DNA from: Bathynomus jamesi
Taxonomy: Eukaryota; Arthropoda; Malacostraca; Isopoda; Cirolanidae
DNA length: 64,000 nt
Direction of reading: 5' to 3'
NCBI GenBank assembly: GCA_023014485.1
Contig: JAJOZX010000879.1
Coordinates: forward strand, 311,501-375,500
The position numbers and the translations under genes were made by a program. Below, piece after piece: positions 62,621 to 64,000 of the stretch. Below the pieces are notes generated by a model that saw only the letters and a list, made by a program, of their open reading frames with translations, made no database searches and was not told the DNA's origin. The stretch's first letter is position 1. Each line of letters starts with the position of its first letter.

Positions 62621-63373
62621 GGTGGGCCGTAAGTTTCCATACATAGGAAAAATTAAACGTTTGTTTTTATGTTTCAGATACCCTAAGAATATGCGTTTGA
62701 CGTAAGATCTTGTTTACTGATGAAGCAAATTTTTACGTCAATGGAGAGGTTAATCGGCAAAACATACGTTATTGGAGTAATGCTAACCCTAACTGGCTGA
62801 GTCCGACGAAGATGCAAGGTGCCGGTAAAGTGATGGTGTGGGCGGGATATGGGGTGACAGAATTATTGGACCAATTTTTGTCAGTGGAAATCTTAATGCC
62901 GAAAGGTATCTTAACATGTTGCAAGAAGAGATTTTCCCATCCCTGCTAAACGAGGAAGGTACTTCCCAGTTTACTTCCAGCAAGATGGAGCTCCACCTCA
63001 TTATGGTCTTCACGTGCGTCGGTATTTGGATCAGCAGTTTCCGGATGCTTGGATTGGTCGGCGTGGTCCTGTGGAGTGGCCTCCCAGATCCCCAGATCTC
63101 ACCCCCCTTGATTTCTATCTTTGGGGGCACTTGAAGGCCATGGTGTATCAGGAAAAGATACGAGACATAAATCATCTAAAGGAACGTATCACCAACGCCA
63201 TTACAAGCATAACGTCAACTGTGCTAATGCGTGTTCATCAACAGTGGGGAACACGTATTGAAATGTGTTTTCAAAACAATGGCAACCATGTAGAGCATAT
63301 TATATAAATAAAAATGGTTGTCCATAACAAAATGTTTATTTTTCCTATGTATGGAAACTTACGGCCCACCCTG
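62618..63373 (+). mobile_element. Internally deleted DD41D mariner, 756 bp
   Basis: Ends CAGGGTGGGCCGTAAGTTTC and the exact inverted complement (at least 35 bp), with TA on both sides. About half of the gene, including the helix-turn-helix region, is deleted between 62690 and 62705. Confidence 0.92.
62702..63307 (+). pseudogene. Mariner DD41D transposase catalytic domain, broken
   Basis: Across three frames the blocks are [19 protein letters not shown] (first aspartate), [14 protein letters not shown]-like sequence around 62845, a QQDGAPPHYG block near 62980-63010 (second aspartate), and WPPRSPDLTPLDFYLWGHLK in the last frame (63014-63307). Forty-one residues separate the last two catalytic aspartates. 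It is related to the 57.3-kb transposase but clearly distinct in sequence and TIR. Two frame changes and the missing N-terminus make it inactive. Confidence 0.85.
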
Positions 63374-63647
63374 TATATATATATATATATATATACTGTA
63401 TATTAACAATTTGTTAATATAGTTAACAAAAACTTTGAATACTTTATAACGTAAAAATACTTTTATATTTCCTTATCCTTCTTTCGAGAATTAAAAATCC
63501 ATTAACGGATTAAAAACAATAATGTGACTCTCGAGAGATTAAGAGATTAAAAGGGATTAAAAAATTCATTTTTGCGAGTACCATCGCTCAACTCCTCCCT
63601 TCAGTGCACCTGCCACCACCCTCCACTCGGGCTTAATGACTCCCTAT
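63374..63647. other. No gene; (AT)n then mixed sequence
   Basis: (AT)n at 63374-63394, then non-coding DNA with a repeated GAGATTAA-type motif near 63532-63556. Confidence 0.6.
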
Positions 63648-63661
63648 TACTACTACTACTT

Positions 63662-63694
<33 letters not shown>

Positions 63695-63712
63695 ATAATA
63701 ATAATAATAATT
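63648..63712. repeat. (CTA)n followed by (ATA)n microsatellite
   Basis: About 15 CTA triplets with one CTT, then ATA triplets. Confidence 0.95.
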
Positions 63713-63795
63713 CCAAGCAAAGGTTGGACCTAGTATGTTTCATGGACTGATCTCGATTTTCCTACGAAATTGCAAACAAGGGTTTTCTTGGGAAA

Positions 63796-63870
63796 CCTAA
63801 CCTAACCTAACCTGACCTAACCTAATCTAACCTGACTTAACCTGACCTGACCTAACCTAACCTGACCTAA
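63796..63870 (-). repeat. Degenerate (TTAGG)n block, about 15 units
   Basis: The forward strand reads CCTAA units in a strict 5-bp register with CCTGA, TCTAA and CTTAA variants. TTAGG is the ancestral arthropod telomere repeat. The degeneracy and the non-repetitive DNA on both sides indicate an interstitial copy rather than an active telomere. Confidence 0.85.
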
Positions 63871-64000
63871 TCGAGTTTCTTATACTATTGTTTTTTGCAA
63901 GATATCGCACTAATTCTTGTCATTTTTTGTGAATTTGTATGGCGTAAGCGCCACATCAGCTCGGACTTATTCAAAAAGATGTTGGAGTGTATTGCGTCGT
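63871..64000. other. Window end, nothing recognised
   Basis: Short non-repetitive DNA without a supported frame. Confidence 0.5.

Noticed and set aside
1..64000. Host protein-coding genes or tRNA genes
   Set aside because: Every long frame with recognisable motifs belongs to a transposable element; no cloverleaf with both A and B boxes was seen.

Overview
The window is AT-rich eukaryotic DNA made almost entirely of transposable elements. I see no convincing single-copy host gene, no tRNA gene and no prokaryotic operon. The mix of BEL/Pao LTR retrotransposons, a Penelope-like element, LINEs, mariner, hAT and CMC/Chapaev-like DNA transposons, long (AT)n and (AC)n tracts, and a degenerate (TTAGG)n block near the right edge fits an arthropod. 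A decapod crustacean is my best guess from the LINE and BEL protein types, but that is inference.

Layout. 1-5.1 kb: two head-to-tail copies of a TIR element carrying a broken protein of an uncharacterised invertebrate family, a hAT remnant, and a short CMC-like element with an intact N-terminal-domain ORF. 6.0-13.6 kb: a complete BEL/Pao element (BEL-A) with two 718-bp LTRs, 4-bp target duplications, an intact gag and integrase, and a frameshifted RT. 14.8-18.1 kb: a near full-length hAT element with one in-frame stop, followed by its non-autonomous relative. 18.2-26.9 kb: two 1.6-kb inverted arms (LINE RT fragment plus a 5S-rRNA-like block) around a CMC/Chapaev-like element with a two-exon transposase gene. 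27.3-29.4 kb: a Penelope-like element inside a 645-bp-armed palindrome. 29.9-33 kb: a hAT MITE, low-complexity DNA, another CMC-like N-terminal-domain ORF and a hairpin element.

33.6-55.1 kb is one nested nest. A LINE (LINE-A) is split at an ATGAT duplication by a 20.3-kb BEL insertion (BEL-C). BEL-C in turn contains a 4.1-kb LINE (LINE-B, whose ORF1 carries three CCCH zinc fingers), a second BEL element (BEL-B, reverse strand, whose 5' interior has been replaced by hairpin-forming tandem repeats and duplicate integrase scraps), a hAT MITE, and a MITE-in-MITE in an LTR. BEL-C is internally rearranged: its pol-3'LTR half runs forward and its 5'LTR-gag half runs backward, and they meet at an LTR followed by an 18-nt primer-binding site.

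55.4-63.4 kb: a cluster of DNA transposons. It holds a 5S-like SINE-type sequence, a mariner MITE, a DD37D mariner split by an intact 363-aa DD41D mariner, a hAT split by a GC-rich hAT with an 8-bp target duplication, an inverted-repeat element, and a deleted DD41D mariner.

The genes do not form a pathway; each serves its own element. Many reading-frame breaks fall in homopolymers, so some could be assembly errors rather than decay.
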